Positions 1-5,631 of a DNA stretch of 5,817 nucleotides are shown here, one piece after another. The DNA comes from Acidimicrobiaceae bacterium UBA7830. Lineage in GTDB: Bacteria; Actinomycetota; Acidimicrobiia; Acidimicrobiales; Ilumatobacteraceae. Location of the stretch: positions 1-5,817 of the forward strand of contig DLTS01000093.1 in NCBI GenBank assembly GCA_002501485.1, written 5' to 3'. The notes beneath the pieces were generated by a model, which had not been told where the DNA came from, did no database searches, and worked only from the letters and a program-made list of their open reading frames with translations. The translations under genes and the position numbers were made by a program. Positions within the stretch are counted from its first letter, which is position 1, and every line of letters starts with the position of its first letter.

Positions 1-266
1 GCAAGTTCTTCGGCGGTGAGAAACGAATTCACGCAGGTGTAGTACGAGCCGGCGCGTTCTCCTGCTGCGCACGACTCCATGTACCACTCATTGTTCTCCA
101 TAAAAATCGAGTAGTGGTCAAGGCGCTGCAGGCCCTCGCTGCGCAACACATGTGCGAGTTGGTTGGCTCGCCCCTCGAGCTCGCTGTATGAGATGGTCTT
201 CCCTGTCGATGCCATGATGATGGCGGCTCGATCAGGGTTGTTGATTGCGTGTTGGTCGAGATACAT
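1..266 (-). CDS. AMP-dependent acyl-CoA synthetase/ligase, N-terminal part (partial, runs off left edge)
   Basis: The first 88 codons of an ANL-superfamily (AMP-binding) enzyme, which would activate a carboxylic acid, probably a fatty acid, to an acyl-AMP and then to an acyl-CoA in the cytoplasm. The visible part matches the family's N-terminus: MYLDQHAINNPDRAAIIMA (residues 1-19), then TISYSELEGRANQLAHVLR (24-42), then IFMENNEWYMESCAAGERAG (54-73) and a YYTCVNSFLTAEEL stretch (75-88). This is the usual FadD-like order of a HAxxxPDRxA opening, a (T/S)YxEL helix and an MENN motif. The ATP-binding P-loop and catalytic motifs would lie beyond the window, so substrate cannot be judged. The ATG at 264-266 is supported by a GGAGG five bases upstream. 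It is divergent from the LLM oxidoreductase gene. Family assignment is confident; the specific substrate is unknown. Confidence 0.88.
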   Translation of the reverse strand, partial: MYLDQHAINNPDRAAIIMASTGKTISYSELEGRANQLAHVLRSEGLQRLDHYSIFMENNEWYMESCAAGERAGSYYTCVNSFLTAEEL

Positions 267-271
267 CGTTG

Positions 272-276
272 CCTCC
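272..276 (-). promoter_or_regulatory. Shine-Dalgarno site of the acyl-CoA synthetase gene
   Basis: GGAGG on the minus strand, five bases before the ATG at 264-266. It fixes the start codon. It is also the strongest ribosome binding site in the window, in contrast to several neighbouring genes that have none. Confidence 0.75.
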
Positions 277-290
277 GTTCAGACTTCTCT

Positions 291-296
291 AGCGTA
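291..296 (-). promoter_or_regulatory. Putative -10 box (TACGCT) for the acyl-CoA synthetase gene
   Basis: TACGCT fits the actinobacterial TANNNT -10 pattern and is the same hexamer seen before the desaturase gene. A transcription start about seven bases downstream (near 284) would give a leader of about 18 bases that just contains the GGAGG. No convincing -35 hexamer is seen. This is inferred from pattern only. Confidence 0.4.
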
Positions 297-376
297 GACA
301 ACGCGCATCTGGCAGAAATATTTGGAGACTGCGGGGTTGGATTAGAGGGGTACATCCGTGTGGGCGGCAAGTTCGA

Positions 377-382
377 TAGGTT
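377..382 (+). promoter_or_regulatory. Putative -10 box (TAGGTT) placed for a leaderless LLM oxidoreductase mRNA
   Basis: TAGGTT fits TANNNT and is followed by exactly six bases and then the ATG at 389, so transcription would begin at or next to the start codon. There is no good Shine-Dalgarno sequence; the AGG inside the hexamer is the only candidate. No clear -35 is seen. The same spacing occurs before sufC and the desaturase. Confidence 0.42.
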
Positions 383-388
383 CAAGTT

Positions 389-1282
389 ATGGACATTGCT
401 GTATTTGGATTTGACCCAACTGTCGATGCGCTGGAGAACAGCCTGAGAGAGGCGGCCGAACAAGGCTTTCCCAGTTATTGGATGCCGCAGATTTTTGGCA
501 TGGATGCGCTCACCGCAATTGCAGTTGCTGCAAAGAACGTGCCGAACATCAGAGTTGGTACCTCGGTCATTCCGACCTACCCGCGTCACCCGATGGTGCT
601 TGCGCAACAGGCGCTCACCACCCAGTCTGTGATCGGTGGTCGTCTAGAGCTCGGTATTGGGCTCTCACATCAGCCGGTAGTTGAGGGTATGTGGGGCATC
701 TCATTCGACAAGCCGGTGCGGCATATGTCGGACTATCTCTCCATTCTCACTCCGCTGTTAAACGATCGACGCGTGTCATATAAGGGTGAATCAATCACCG
801 GGCGCGGTGAGATTACGCCTCCGCCAGCGGACGCACCTCCGGTGCTCGTTGCGGCGCTCGGGCCGCAAATGTTGCGCCTTGCCGGACGCCTTGCAGACGG
901 CACGATCACCTGGATGACAGGCCCAGAAACCATTCGCACATTGACAGCGCCAACCATTTCCGAAGCAGCTGAAGAAGCTGGCCGGCTAGCCCCGCAGGTG
1001 GCGATGGGGCTTCCCGTGTGTGTGACGAACGACGTTGAAGCGGCCCGTGAACGAGCCGATCGTGATTACGCGATTTATGGTCAATTGCCGTCGTATCGAG
1101 CAATGCTCGACCGAGAAGGAGCCGCGACCCCAGCCGATGTCGCAATCATTGGCGATGCCGGCGAAGTCGCTGACAGAATCCGAGCGCTCGCAGACTGCGG
1201 TGTGACAACTTTTGCCGCGTCGGCGTTTGGCTCATCTGATGAACTTGCAGCCACCCGCGAAGTGATGATCAGCCTGCTGTGA
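389..1282 (+). CDS. LLM-class (luciferase-like) F420-dependent oxidoreductase
   Basis: A complete 297-residue cytosolic TIM-barrel flavin/deazaflavin-type oxidoreductase of the bacterial luciferase-like family. It resembles the actinobacterial F420-dependent group that includes MSMEG_4879. The barrel core is clear: a YWMPQIFGMDALTAIAVAA segment (30-48), the RVGTSVIPTYPRHP strand-loop (55-68), GGRLELGIGLSH (83-94) leading to VRHMSDYLSIL (110-120), and the cofactor-phosphate region ALGPQMLRLAGRLADGTITW (156-175). A C-terminal VAIIGDAGEVADRIRALADCGVTTFA stretch (251-276) closes the barrel. Such enzymes transfer hydride between coenzyme F420 (sometimes FMN) and a small organic substrate; the substrate here is not predictable. 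The length is normal for the family. It is transcribed alone, divergent from an acyl-CoA synthetase and convergent with the thioesterase. Use of F420 rather than FMN is inferred from family resemblance. Confidence 0.9.
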   Translation: MDIAVFGFDPTVDALENSLREAAEQGFPSYWMPQIFGMDALTAIAVAAKNVPNIRVGTSVIPTYPRHPMVLAQQALTTQSVIGGRLELGIGLSHQPVVEGMWGISFDKPVRHMSDYLSILTPLLNDRRVSYKGESITGRGEITPPPADAPPVLVAALGPQMLRLAGRLADGTITWMTGPETIRTLTAPTISEAAEEAGRLAPQVAMGLPVCVTNDVEAARERADRDYAIYGQLPSYRAMLDREGAATPADVAIIGDAGEVADRIRALADCGVTTFAASAFGSSDELAATREVMISLL

Positions 1283-1301
1283 CGCCAACTGCTTGTCGCA
1301 C

Positions 1302-1961
1302 TCAGTCGTCAGCCTGGTTCATCGACGCAACAAGCGTTTCACGGTCAACGGTGATGAAGACCGAGTGTGCTTCGGCAACGAGTTGGCCGGTCTCGACGAC
1401 CGTGAGTTCGCCGGACATGATCACCTTTCGCCCATTTTGCTCGCCGGCTCGAACCCGACACGCAAGTCGGGTGTGGAGGGGAGTTCCTGCCCGGTAGGTG
1501 ATCGTCAACTGGCCGGTGAACGCCGTGATGTTGATGACGCCTTGAACGAACCCAAAAATGTCGTCGAACAGGGCTGCCACCACTCCGCCATGAGAACGAC
1601 CGGGGGCGCCCTCATGGGCGGCTCTCAGCGTGACATAGGCAATGAGGTCGTCACCCTCACGGTGAATCTCGGTGTCGAGTCCCCACGGCGACGCACTTCC
1701 TGAGACCGGCCGATCTGGGTAGGTCTCGCCGATTGGACCTTCTTCGTAGCTGTATAAGACATGGTCACCGAACGTTGCCGGATCGCGTCGTCGAACATCG
1801 CGATGATCGAACTGGGTGATCAATGCCTCAAGAAGAGATGCTGCCTCATTTAAGAAATCTGCATCTGCATGGTGCCCGGCAAATGAATGGCCAAGGTCTC
1901 TAATCGCTTGGCCAACGCGGGCACGGCCTGCGAGGACGTGGTCAGAGTCAATCGGGGTCAC
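1302..1961 (-). CDS. PaaI/THEM4-type hotdog-fold acyl-CoA thioesterase
   Basis: A 219-residue protein with a helical N-terminal extension (about residues 1-85, charged, no signal peptide) followed by a 4HBT hotdog domain (about 90-206). The fold is marked by LIAYVTLRAAHEGAPGRSHG (106-125), which gives the HGG motif at 124-126 before the central helix VVAALFDDIFG (127-137), and by TGQLTITYRAGTPLHT (149-164) and VVETGQLVAEAHSVFITVD (188-206). Family members hydrolyse the thioester of acyl- or aryl-CoAs; the substrate is unknown. The start is GTG at 1961, since an in-frame TGA lies five codons upstream with no other start between. No Shine-Dalgarno is seen. It lies 43 bases after sufU, so it may be the last gene of the suf transcript. 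A CATTCT six bases before the GTG only partly matches a -10 box, so a separate promoter is uncertain. Its stop faces the LLM gene's stop, 19 bases apart. Confidence 0.86.
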   Translation of the reverse strand: MTPIDSDHVLAGRARVGQAIRDLGHSFAGHHADADFLNEAASLLEALITQFDHRDVRRRDPATFGDHVLYSYEEGPIGETYPDRPVSGSASPWGLDTEIHREGDDLIAYVTLRAAHEGAPGRSHGGVVAALFDDIFGFVQGVINITAFTGQLTITYRAGTPLHTRLACRVRAGEQNGRKVIMSGELTVVETGQLVAEAHSVFITVDRETLVASMNQADD

Positions 1962-1996
1962 AACGAGAGAATGTCAGGTTGAAGCGGGCGGCTTGA

Positions 1997-2015
1997 AATC
2001 CGGCTTACGCCGATT
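1997..2015 (-). other. Hairpin with GUAA tetraloop across the sufU stop codon
   Basis: On the minus strand AAT-CGGC-GTAA-GCCG-G-ATT can fold into a seven-base-pair stem with one bulged G and a GNRA-type GUAA loop. The sufU stop codon TAA forms three of the four loop bases. Only a short, interrupted U run follows (AUUUC), so it is not a classical intrinsic terminator. It could stabilise the 3' end of the suf message or weaken read-through into the thioesterase gene. The structure is visible in the sequence; its function is inference. Confidence 0.35.
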
Positions 2016-2448
2016 CGAGGGCTTGGCTCAGCGTATTCCACGGAAGGACTGCGCATTTGATGCGAACCGGAAATTTCACGACTCCTTGCAGGGCTTCGAG
2101 ATCGCCGAGTGCTGGGGTATCACCAGGGTCGTCATGATGATGATCTTCGATCGACATCATGTGCTTGAAATGATGGATGAGTGCTTCAGCCTCTGCAAGA
2201 GTTCGGCCCCGGATCGCTTGGGTCATCATCGACGCTGAACTCTGTGAAATTGAGCACCCCTGGCCGTTCGTTTTGATCTCGCTCACCACTCCATCTTCGA
2301 CGAGCATGTACAGAGTGATTTCGTCACCGCAGAGCGGGTTGTGGCCATCGGTTGAAATCGCAGGCGGGGTTTCGAGCTCACCACGATTTCGCGGATTTCG
2401 ATAATGGTCGAGGATGATTTCTCGGTAGAGATCTTCAAGTCCTGGCAT
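2005..2448 (-). CDS. sufU: SufU, SUF-type Fe-S cluster assembly sulfur acceptor/scaffold
   Basis: A 147-residue IscU/NifU-N-fold protein of the SufU type. It accepts persulfide sulfur from SufS and passes it to the SufBCD scaffold in the cytoplasm. The three zinc/sulfur-ligand cysteines are present: C40 in HNPLCGDE (with D42), C65 in NGQGCSISQSSASMM, and C132 in RIKCAVLPW. The opening LEDLYREIILDHYRNPRNRG is typical. An insert between the second and third cysteines distinguishes SufU from IscU. Here it holds a His/Asp-rich run (SIEDHHHDDPGD, 99-110) that makes the C65-C132 spacing about five residues longer than the Bacillus subtilis protein as I recall it (C66 to C128). The ATG at 2446-2448 follows the sufS stop by 18 bases and has a GAGGA 11 bases upstream. 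The TAA stop sits in the loop of a predicted hairpin. Identification is firm. Confidence 0.95.
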   Translation of the reverse strand: MPGLEDLYREIILDHYRNPRNRGELETPPAISTDGHNPLCGDEITLYMLVEDGVVSEIKTNGQGCSISQSSASMMTQAIRGRTLAEAEALIHHFKHMMSIEDHHHDDPGDTPALGDLEALQGVVKFPVRIKCAVLPWNTLSQALESA

Positions 2449-2459
2449 CGTTCGTTGAT

Positions 2460-2464
2460 TCCTC
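2460..2464 (-). promoter_or_regulatory. Shine-Dalgarno-like site of sufU
   Basis: GAGGA in the 18-base gap between sufS and sufU, 11 bases before the sufU ATG. The spacing is slightly long, but it is the only purine-rich site and it supports this start within the operon. Confidence 0.55.
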
Positions 2465-2466
2465 GT

Positions 2467-3696
2467 TCACAGTCCAAAGATGTCGTCTGCGCTGGTGAGC
2501 GCATTAGCGAGGATATCGACATCGTTCGTGTCATTGTAGAGATAGAGGCTGGCGCGAACAGTTGCATTAGCTTCAATGATTCTCATGAGCGGCTTTGCAC
2601 AATGGTGGCCGGCCCGAACACACACATTCTTTTCGTCAAGGACCTGGCTGACGTCATGGGGGTGGAGGTCTCGGAATGCGAAGCTGAGCACGCCGCCTCG
2701 CTCCTCGATATTTCGGGGACCGTGAATGACGATGTCTGAGCCAAAACGCTCGGTCAAGGTGTCGAGTGCGTACTGCGTGAGTTCCATCTCATGCTGGCGA
2801 ATCTCTGCCATCCCAATTGATGAGAGATATTGGACGGCGGCCCCAAGGCCAATCGCCTCAATGATCGGCGGAGTACCGGCCTCAAATTTCGCGGGAACCG
2901 GGGCACACGAGAAGGTGTCGAGTCGAACGTCATCGATCATGTTGCCTCCCCCCATAAGAGGAGGAAGTTGATCGAGGATGTCTGAGCGGCCCCACAGAAC
3001 GCCAATTCCAGAGGGTCCGAGCATTTTGTGTCCCGAGAACGCGATGAGATCGGCTCCCATTGCCTGCACATCGGTAACCGCATGTGGCACTGACTGGCAT
3101 GCATCAACCATGACGGTTGCGCCAGCTGCGTGTGACCGATCGACAATTTCGCGAACAGGGTTCATCGTGCCCAGCACATTGCTCATCGAAGTGAATGACA
3201 CCACCGCAGCACCGTCGACGATGTTGTCGAGATCGCTGAGGTCGAGTCGGCCATCGTCGGTCAGCGGGATCCAGCGAATGTCGATGCCGCGCTCTGCGGC
3301 CATCATTTGCCAGGGAACGATATTTGCGTGGTGCTCCATGTGGGTGAGCACGACGACATCGCCCTGCTGAAGTCGTTGACGTGACCAGCCGTGCGCAAAC
3401 AGATTGAGTGACTCTGTTGCGTTCTTGGTGAACACAACTTCGTCTGGCGAACCTGCATTAATGAAGTTAGCGACAAGCAATCGTGCGTTCTCGTACGCGT
3501 CGGTTGCAGCGGCTGCCATTCGATATGCGCTTCGGTTGATCGGCGCATATGACTGTTTGGTGAATTGCTGCATCGCCTCGATGACTGCCGTCGGTTTTTG
3601 AGAGGTGTTGGCAGAATCGAGGTACACCACGGGCGAGCCTTCGATGCTTCGCTGAAGGTGGGGAAAATCGTTCCGGATACGGGCAAGGTCGAACAT
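2467..3696 (-). CDS. sufS: SufS, group II cysteine desulfurase
   Basis: A 409-residue PLP-dependent aminotransferase-fold enzyme that removes sulfur from L-cysteine as an enzyme-bound persulfide for Fe-S cluster assembly. Key sites are visible: YLDSANTSQKP (25-35), NATESLNLFAHGW (92-104), LTHMEHHANIVPW (117-129), the cofactor aspartate region MVDACQSVPH (196-205), the Schiff-base lysine K224 in AFSGHKMLGPSGIGVLWG, and the active-site cysteine C366 in CVRAGHHCAKPLM. The short RAGHHCA loop is typical of group II (SufS) enzymes, which rely on SufU or SufE for transfer. A longer reading frame reaches 3810, but the extra 38 residues overlap sufC and look unlike the family. The ATG at 3694-3696 gives the standard MFDLARIRNDFP start and has a GAGGG six bases upstream. 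It begins one base after the sufC stop, which suggests translational coupling. Confidence 0.96.
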   Translation of the reverse strand: MFDLARIRNDFPHLQRSIEGSPVVYLDSANTSQKPTAVIEAMQQFTKQSYAPINRSAYRMAAAATDAYENARLLVANFINAGSPDEVVFTKNATESLNLFAHGWSRQRLQQGDVVVLTHMEHHANIVPWQMMAAERGIDIRWIPLTDDGRLDLSDLDNIVDGAAVVSFTSMSNVLGTMNPVREIVDRSHAAGATVMVDACQSVPHAVTDVQAMGADLIAFSGHKMLGPSGIGVLWGRSDILDQLPPLMGGGNMIDDVRLDTFSCAPVPAKFEAGTPPIIEAIGLGAAVQYLSSIGMAEIRQHEMELTQYALDTLTERFGSDIVIHGPRNIEERGGVLSFAFRDLHPHDVSQVLDEKNVCVRAGHHCAKPLMRIIEANATVRASLYLYNDTNDVDILANALTSADDIFGL

Positions 3697-3697
3697 C

Positions 3698-4492
3698 TCA
3701 AACCCTCGTCTGCGCTCGCAACGCCTCGTAGCCGTTGCGCTCAAGTTTCTCTGCAAGTTCGAGGCCGCCCGATTCAACGATTCGGCCGTCGACCATAATG
3801 TGAACGACATCAGGCTGCACTTCGTCGAGGAGTCGCTGGTAGTGGGTGATCATCACGATGCTCATCGTTGGACGATCATTTCGAACTTCGCGAATTCCGG
3901 CGGCAACGATGCGCAGGGCGTCGATGTCAAGGCCGGAGTCGGTTTCGTCGAGAATCGCAATCTCTGGTTCGAGAAGCGCCATCTGCATAATTTCGTTGCG
4001 CTTCTTTTCGCCACCTGAAAAGCCTTCGTTGAGGTAACGGTCGACGAACGAGGAATCCATTCCGAGACGTTGCATCCACTCCATTGCAGCGAGTCGCAAC
4101 TCGAGGACCGAAAGGTCGATGCCCTTGCGGGCTGAGAGTGCTTGACGCAGAAACTGGATGACGGATACGCCTTGAATTTCTTGTGGATACTGGAACGCAA
4201 GAAACATGCCGGATCTTGCTCGCTCATCTGGAGAGTCGTCGAGCACCGACTGGCCGAGAAACCTAATGTCACCACCGGTGACTTCGTATTCGGGAGAGCC
4301 GAGCAGGGTGTTGCCGAGCGTCGATTTGCCGCAGCCATTAGGCCCCATAATTGCATGAACTTCACCGGGAAGAACTGTGAGGTTAAGACCTCGAAGGATC
4401 TCGCCAGTTGACTCCGCTGCATCGCCAGCAGGACGAGCGCTGAGGTCAGAAATCTCGAGGAGCGGAGCCGTGGTCTCAGACAACTGGGACAT
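3698..4492 (-). CDS. sufC: SufC, ABC-type ATPase of the SufBCD Fe-S scaffold
   Basis: A 264-residue cytosolic ABC ATPase with no membrane segment. In the SUF pathway SufC binds SufB and SufD, and its ATP-driven dimerisation opens the scaffold for cluster assembly. Motifs in order are Walker A GPNGCGKST (50-58), the Q-loop in AFQYPQEIQGVSVIQFLRQA (with Q101), the SufC-specific signature FSGGEKKRNE (158-167), Walker B with its catalytic glutamate in AILDETDSGLD (179-189), and the H-loop ITHY (H217). Length is close to the family norm of about 250. A GTG two codons upstream (4498) could extend it. The ATG at 4492 is preferred because a TACACT -10 box ends right before that GTG and would start the mRNA at the ATG. 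No Shine-Dalgarno is present. It is followed at once by sufS. Unusually, the gene before it is a desaturase, not sufD. Confidence 0.96.
   Translation of the reverse strand: MSQLSETTAPLLEISDLSARPAGDAAESTGEILRGLNLTVLPGEVHAIMGPNGCGKSTLGNTLLGSPEYEVTGGDIRFLGQSVLDDSPDERARSGMFLAFQYPQEIQGVSVIQFLRQALSARKGIDLSVLELRLAAMEWMQRLGMDSSFVDRYLNEGFSGGEKKRNEIMQMALLEPEIAILDETDSGLDIDALRIVAAGIREVRNDRPTMSIVMITHYQRLLDEVQPDVVHIMVDGRIVESGGLELAEKLERNGYEALRAQTRV
3703..3707 (-). promoter_or_regulatory. Shine-Dalgarno site of sufS inside the end of sufC
   Basis: GAGGG six bases before the sufS ATG (3696), lying within the last codons of sufC. It decides the sufS start against the 38-residue upstream extension. Confidence 0.65.
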
Positions 4493-4497
4493 GGTCA

Positions 4498-4553
4498 CAG
4501 TGTAGAACCCACTTAGGAATTAGCACTGTCCTCGTAGGGGAAATTCAGTGTGG
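4498..4553. repeat. Three CAGTG-type motifs across the sufC promoter
   Basis: Plus-strand CAGTGTAG (4498-4505) and CAGTGTGG (4546-4553) form a direct repeat matching at seven of eight bases. Between them CACTGT (4524-4529) is a perfect six-base inverted match to ACAGTG (4497-4502). The motifs lie over the -10 box, near the expected -35, and one turn or so further upstream, where a regulator of the suf genes could bind. Binding is inference; the repeats themselves are visible. Confidence 0.35.
4499..4504 (-). promoter_or_regulatory. Putative -10 box (TACACT) for leaderless sufC transcription
   Basis: TACACT fits TANNNT and lies exactly six bases before the sufC ATG at 4492, with no Shine-Dalgarno in between. 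Transcription would begin at or beside the start codon. A GACAGT at 4525-4530 is a weak -35 candidate, with a 20-base spacer. The 69-base gap after the desaturase leaves room for an independent suf promoter. Confidence 0.48.
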
Positions 4554-4561
4554 CAGGGGTC

Positions 4562-5557
4562 TCAACCCGCTGACAGCGCCTTCCAGAGCGCTGGGTATGA
4601 CTTGTATTCGTAGGCGTCAATGATGTAGCCCGATTCTTTGAGTGCCCGGTGGTACTTCGGCAGGCTCCTGAATGGCACTCCCGAGTCGACGTGATGGGCG
4701 AGGTGATAGCCGAGCTGGTACGGCGCCATGAAGAAACGCGTGATGGGGTCCATGCGAACACAGTGCGTGGTGATTCGACGGTCACTTGACGCCGCAAGGC
4801 CGCCATGTTCTGCAATTGAGCGAAGCCGGTTGATGACTCGCCACAGTGTGAGAAACGGCAAGATCCACAACAACGGGTAGACGAGTGGATGGCCAGCAAG
4901 AATCGAAGCCGCAAAGAGCACGCTATGCACGGCGAGCATTGATGACAAGACTTTTCGTTGACGCGGGTTCTTCCAGCGACCGAGAGCGAATTGGCTCTTC
5001 AACAGGCGGAAGCCAGTTTGGCCTGTGACATCTCGAGTGAGTTTCCGGCGCATTGACTCTTTTGAAACCGGGTACCCCTGGTAGAGCGGCAGGTCAGGCT
5101 CTTCTGGCCCGAACTCACGTCGATGGTGCGCCATGTGGACCCGGCGATAAGCGTCGGTAGAGACGAGCCCGATGTATCCCAGGGCCCAGCGACCCACTGC
5201 GTCATTCCATTTTTTGTTGGTGAACAGCAAACGGTGTGCGGCTTCGTGCATCATCGCCGCAAACTGGGCGTGAGCACGTCCCATCAGGATGAACGCAATC
5301 GGCCAGGCCCACCAGCCGGAGTTGACGGCGACGACAATGATTGCGATTGTCTGCGCGTACAGCAACACAATCGTGAGAGCGTTTCGAACATTGGAGACTT
5401 TTCGTAGCTCGGCCCGAAACTCGGGGGTTGGCCGCCCGTCGGAGCGGACGCGTGCGGTCGCATTCCCCGGACCGAAAAGTTCTTGAGCCGGAGCCATTCC
5501 GCCAAGGCGAATGGCTGCTGAACTGTCATACGCAATCGACGGGCCGTGAGCAACCAT
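4562..5557 (-). CDS. Membrane fatty acid desaturase family protein (di-iron, three histidine boxes)
   Basis: A 331-residue integral membrane protein of the FA_desaturase family. All three di-iron histidine boxes are present: HEAAH (104-108), HMAHH (141-145) and HLAHH (285-289), plus an extra conserved-looking AEHG (H251). Hydrophobic segments lie at about 59-79, 82-99, 205-222 and 224-240, giving the usual two hairpins with the boxes on the cytoplasmic face. The end YHLAHHVDSGVPFRSLPKYHRAL (284-306) matches the family's third-box region. Such enzymes use O2 and electrons, often from ferredoxin, to introduce a double bond or hydroxyl group into a lipid chain or similar substrate. The RSIAEHGG stretch recalls the rhizobitoxine-desaturase-like branch, so a non-fatty-acid substrate is possible. 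The N-terminal 50 residues are polar with no signal peptide. The ATG at 5557 has no Shine-Dalgarno but a TACGCT box six bases upstream. Confidence 0.87.
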   Translation of the reverse strand: MVAHGPSIAYDSSAAIRLGGMAPAQELFGPGNATARVRSDGRPTPEFRAELRKVSNVRNALTIVLLYAQTIAIIVVAVNSGWWAWPIAFILMGRAHAQFAAMMHEAAHRLLFTNKKWNDAVGRWALGYIGLVSTDAYRRVHMAHHRREFGPEEPDLPLYQGYPVSKESMRRKLTRDVTGQTGFRLLKSQFALGRWKNPRQRKVLSSMLAVHSVLFAASILAGHPLVYPLLWILPFLTLWRVINRLRSIAEHGGLAASSDRRITTHCVRMDPITRFFMAPYQLGYHLAHHVDSGVPFRSLPKYHRALKESGYIIDAYEYKSYPALWKALSAG

Positions 5558-5563
5558 AACGTC

Positions 5564-5569
5564 AGCGTA
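5564..5569 (-). promoter_or_regulatory. Putative -10 box (TACGCT) for a leaderless desaturase mRNA
   Basis: TACGCT fits TANNNT and is followed by exactly six bases and the desaturase ATG at 5557; no Shine-Dalgarno is seen. An alternative is TTGCCC at 5597-5602 and GATAAC at 5575-5580 with a 16-base spacer, which would give a short leader. Either lies in the 74-base gap after the MBL hydrolase gene. Confidence 0.42.
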
Positions 5570-5631
5570 GTTGTGTTATCGGCGTACACCGGTTCTGGGC
5601 AACAATCATTATGAGATTCATGGCTCGTTGC

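Noticed and set aside
339..357. GGAT/ATCC inverted repeat before the LLM gene
   Set aside because: Arms of only four bases with an 11-base spacer are expected by chance.
249..446. A 65-residue plus-strand frame spanning the divergent intergenic region
   Set aside because: It starts with GTG inside the acyl-CoA synthetase gene on the other strand, runs out of frame into the LLM gene, and has no Shine-Dalgarno or family resemblance.
29..607. A 192-residue minus-strand frame covering the divergent gap and the start of the LLM gene
   Set aside because: It is out of frame with the acyl-CoA synthetase and antisense to the LLM gene; its composition is that of a shadow frame.
1283..1301. A bidirectional terminator between the convergent LLM and thioesterase genes
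   Set aside because: The 19-base gap contains no stem-loop or T run; termination must use another mechanism or lie inside the coding ends.
1293..1703. A 136-residue plus-strand frame opposite the thioesterase
   Set aside because: It is antisense to a gene with clear hotdog motifs, has no family resemblance, and has no promoter or Shine-Dalgarno.
2404..3370. Plus-strand open frames opposite sufS and sufU (2404-2739, 2726-2971, 2978-3370)
   Set aside because: They are antisense to conserved suf genes, show no recognisable domain, and are explained by the codon bias of the true strand.
3697..3810. A 38-residue N-terminal extension of SufS (start at 3810)
   Set aside because: It overlaps sufC almost entirely, is Arg/Ser-rich and unlike SufS, while the ATG at 3696 has a Shine-Dalgarno and gives the family's normal N-terminus.
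5581..5590. Near-palindrome GGCGTACACC upstream of the desaturase as an operator
   Set aside because: It is short and imperfect, has no second copy, and is not distinguishable from chance.
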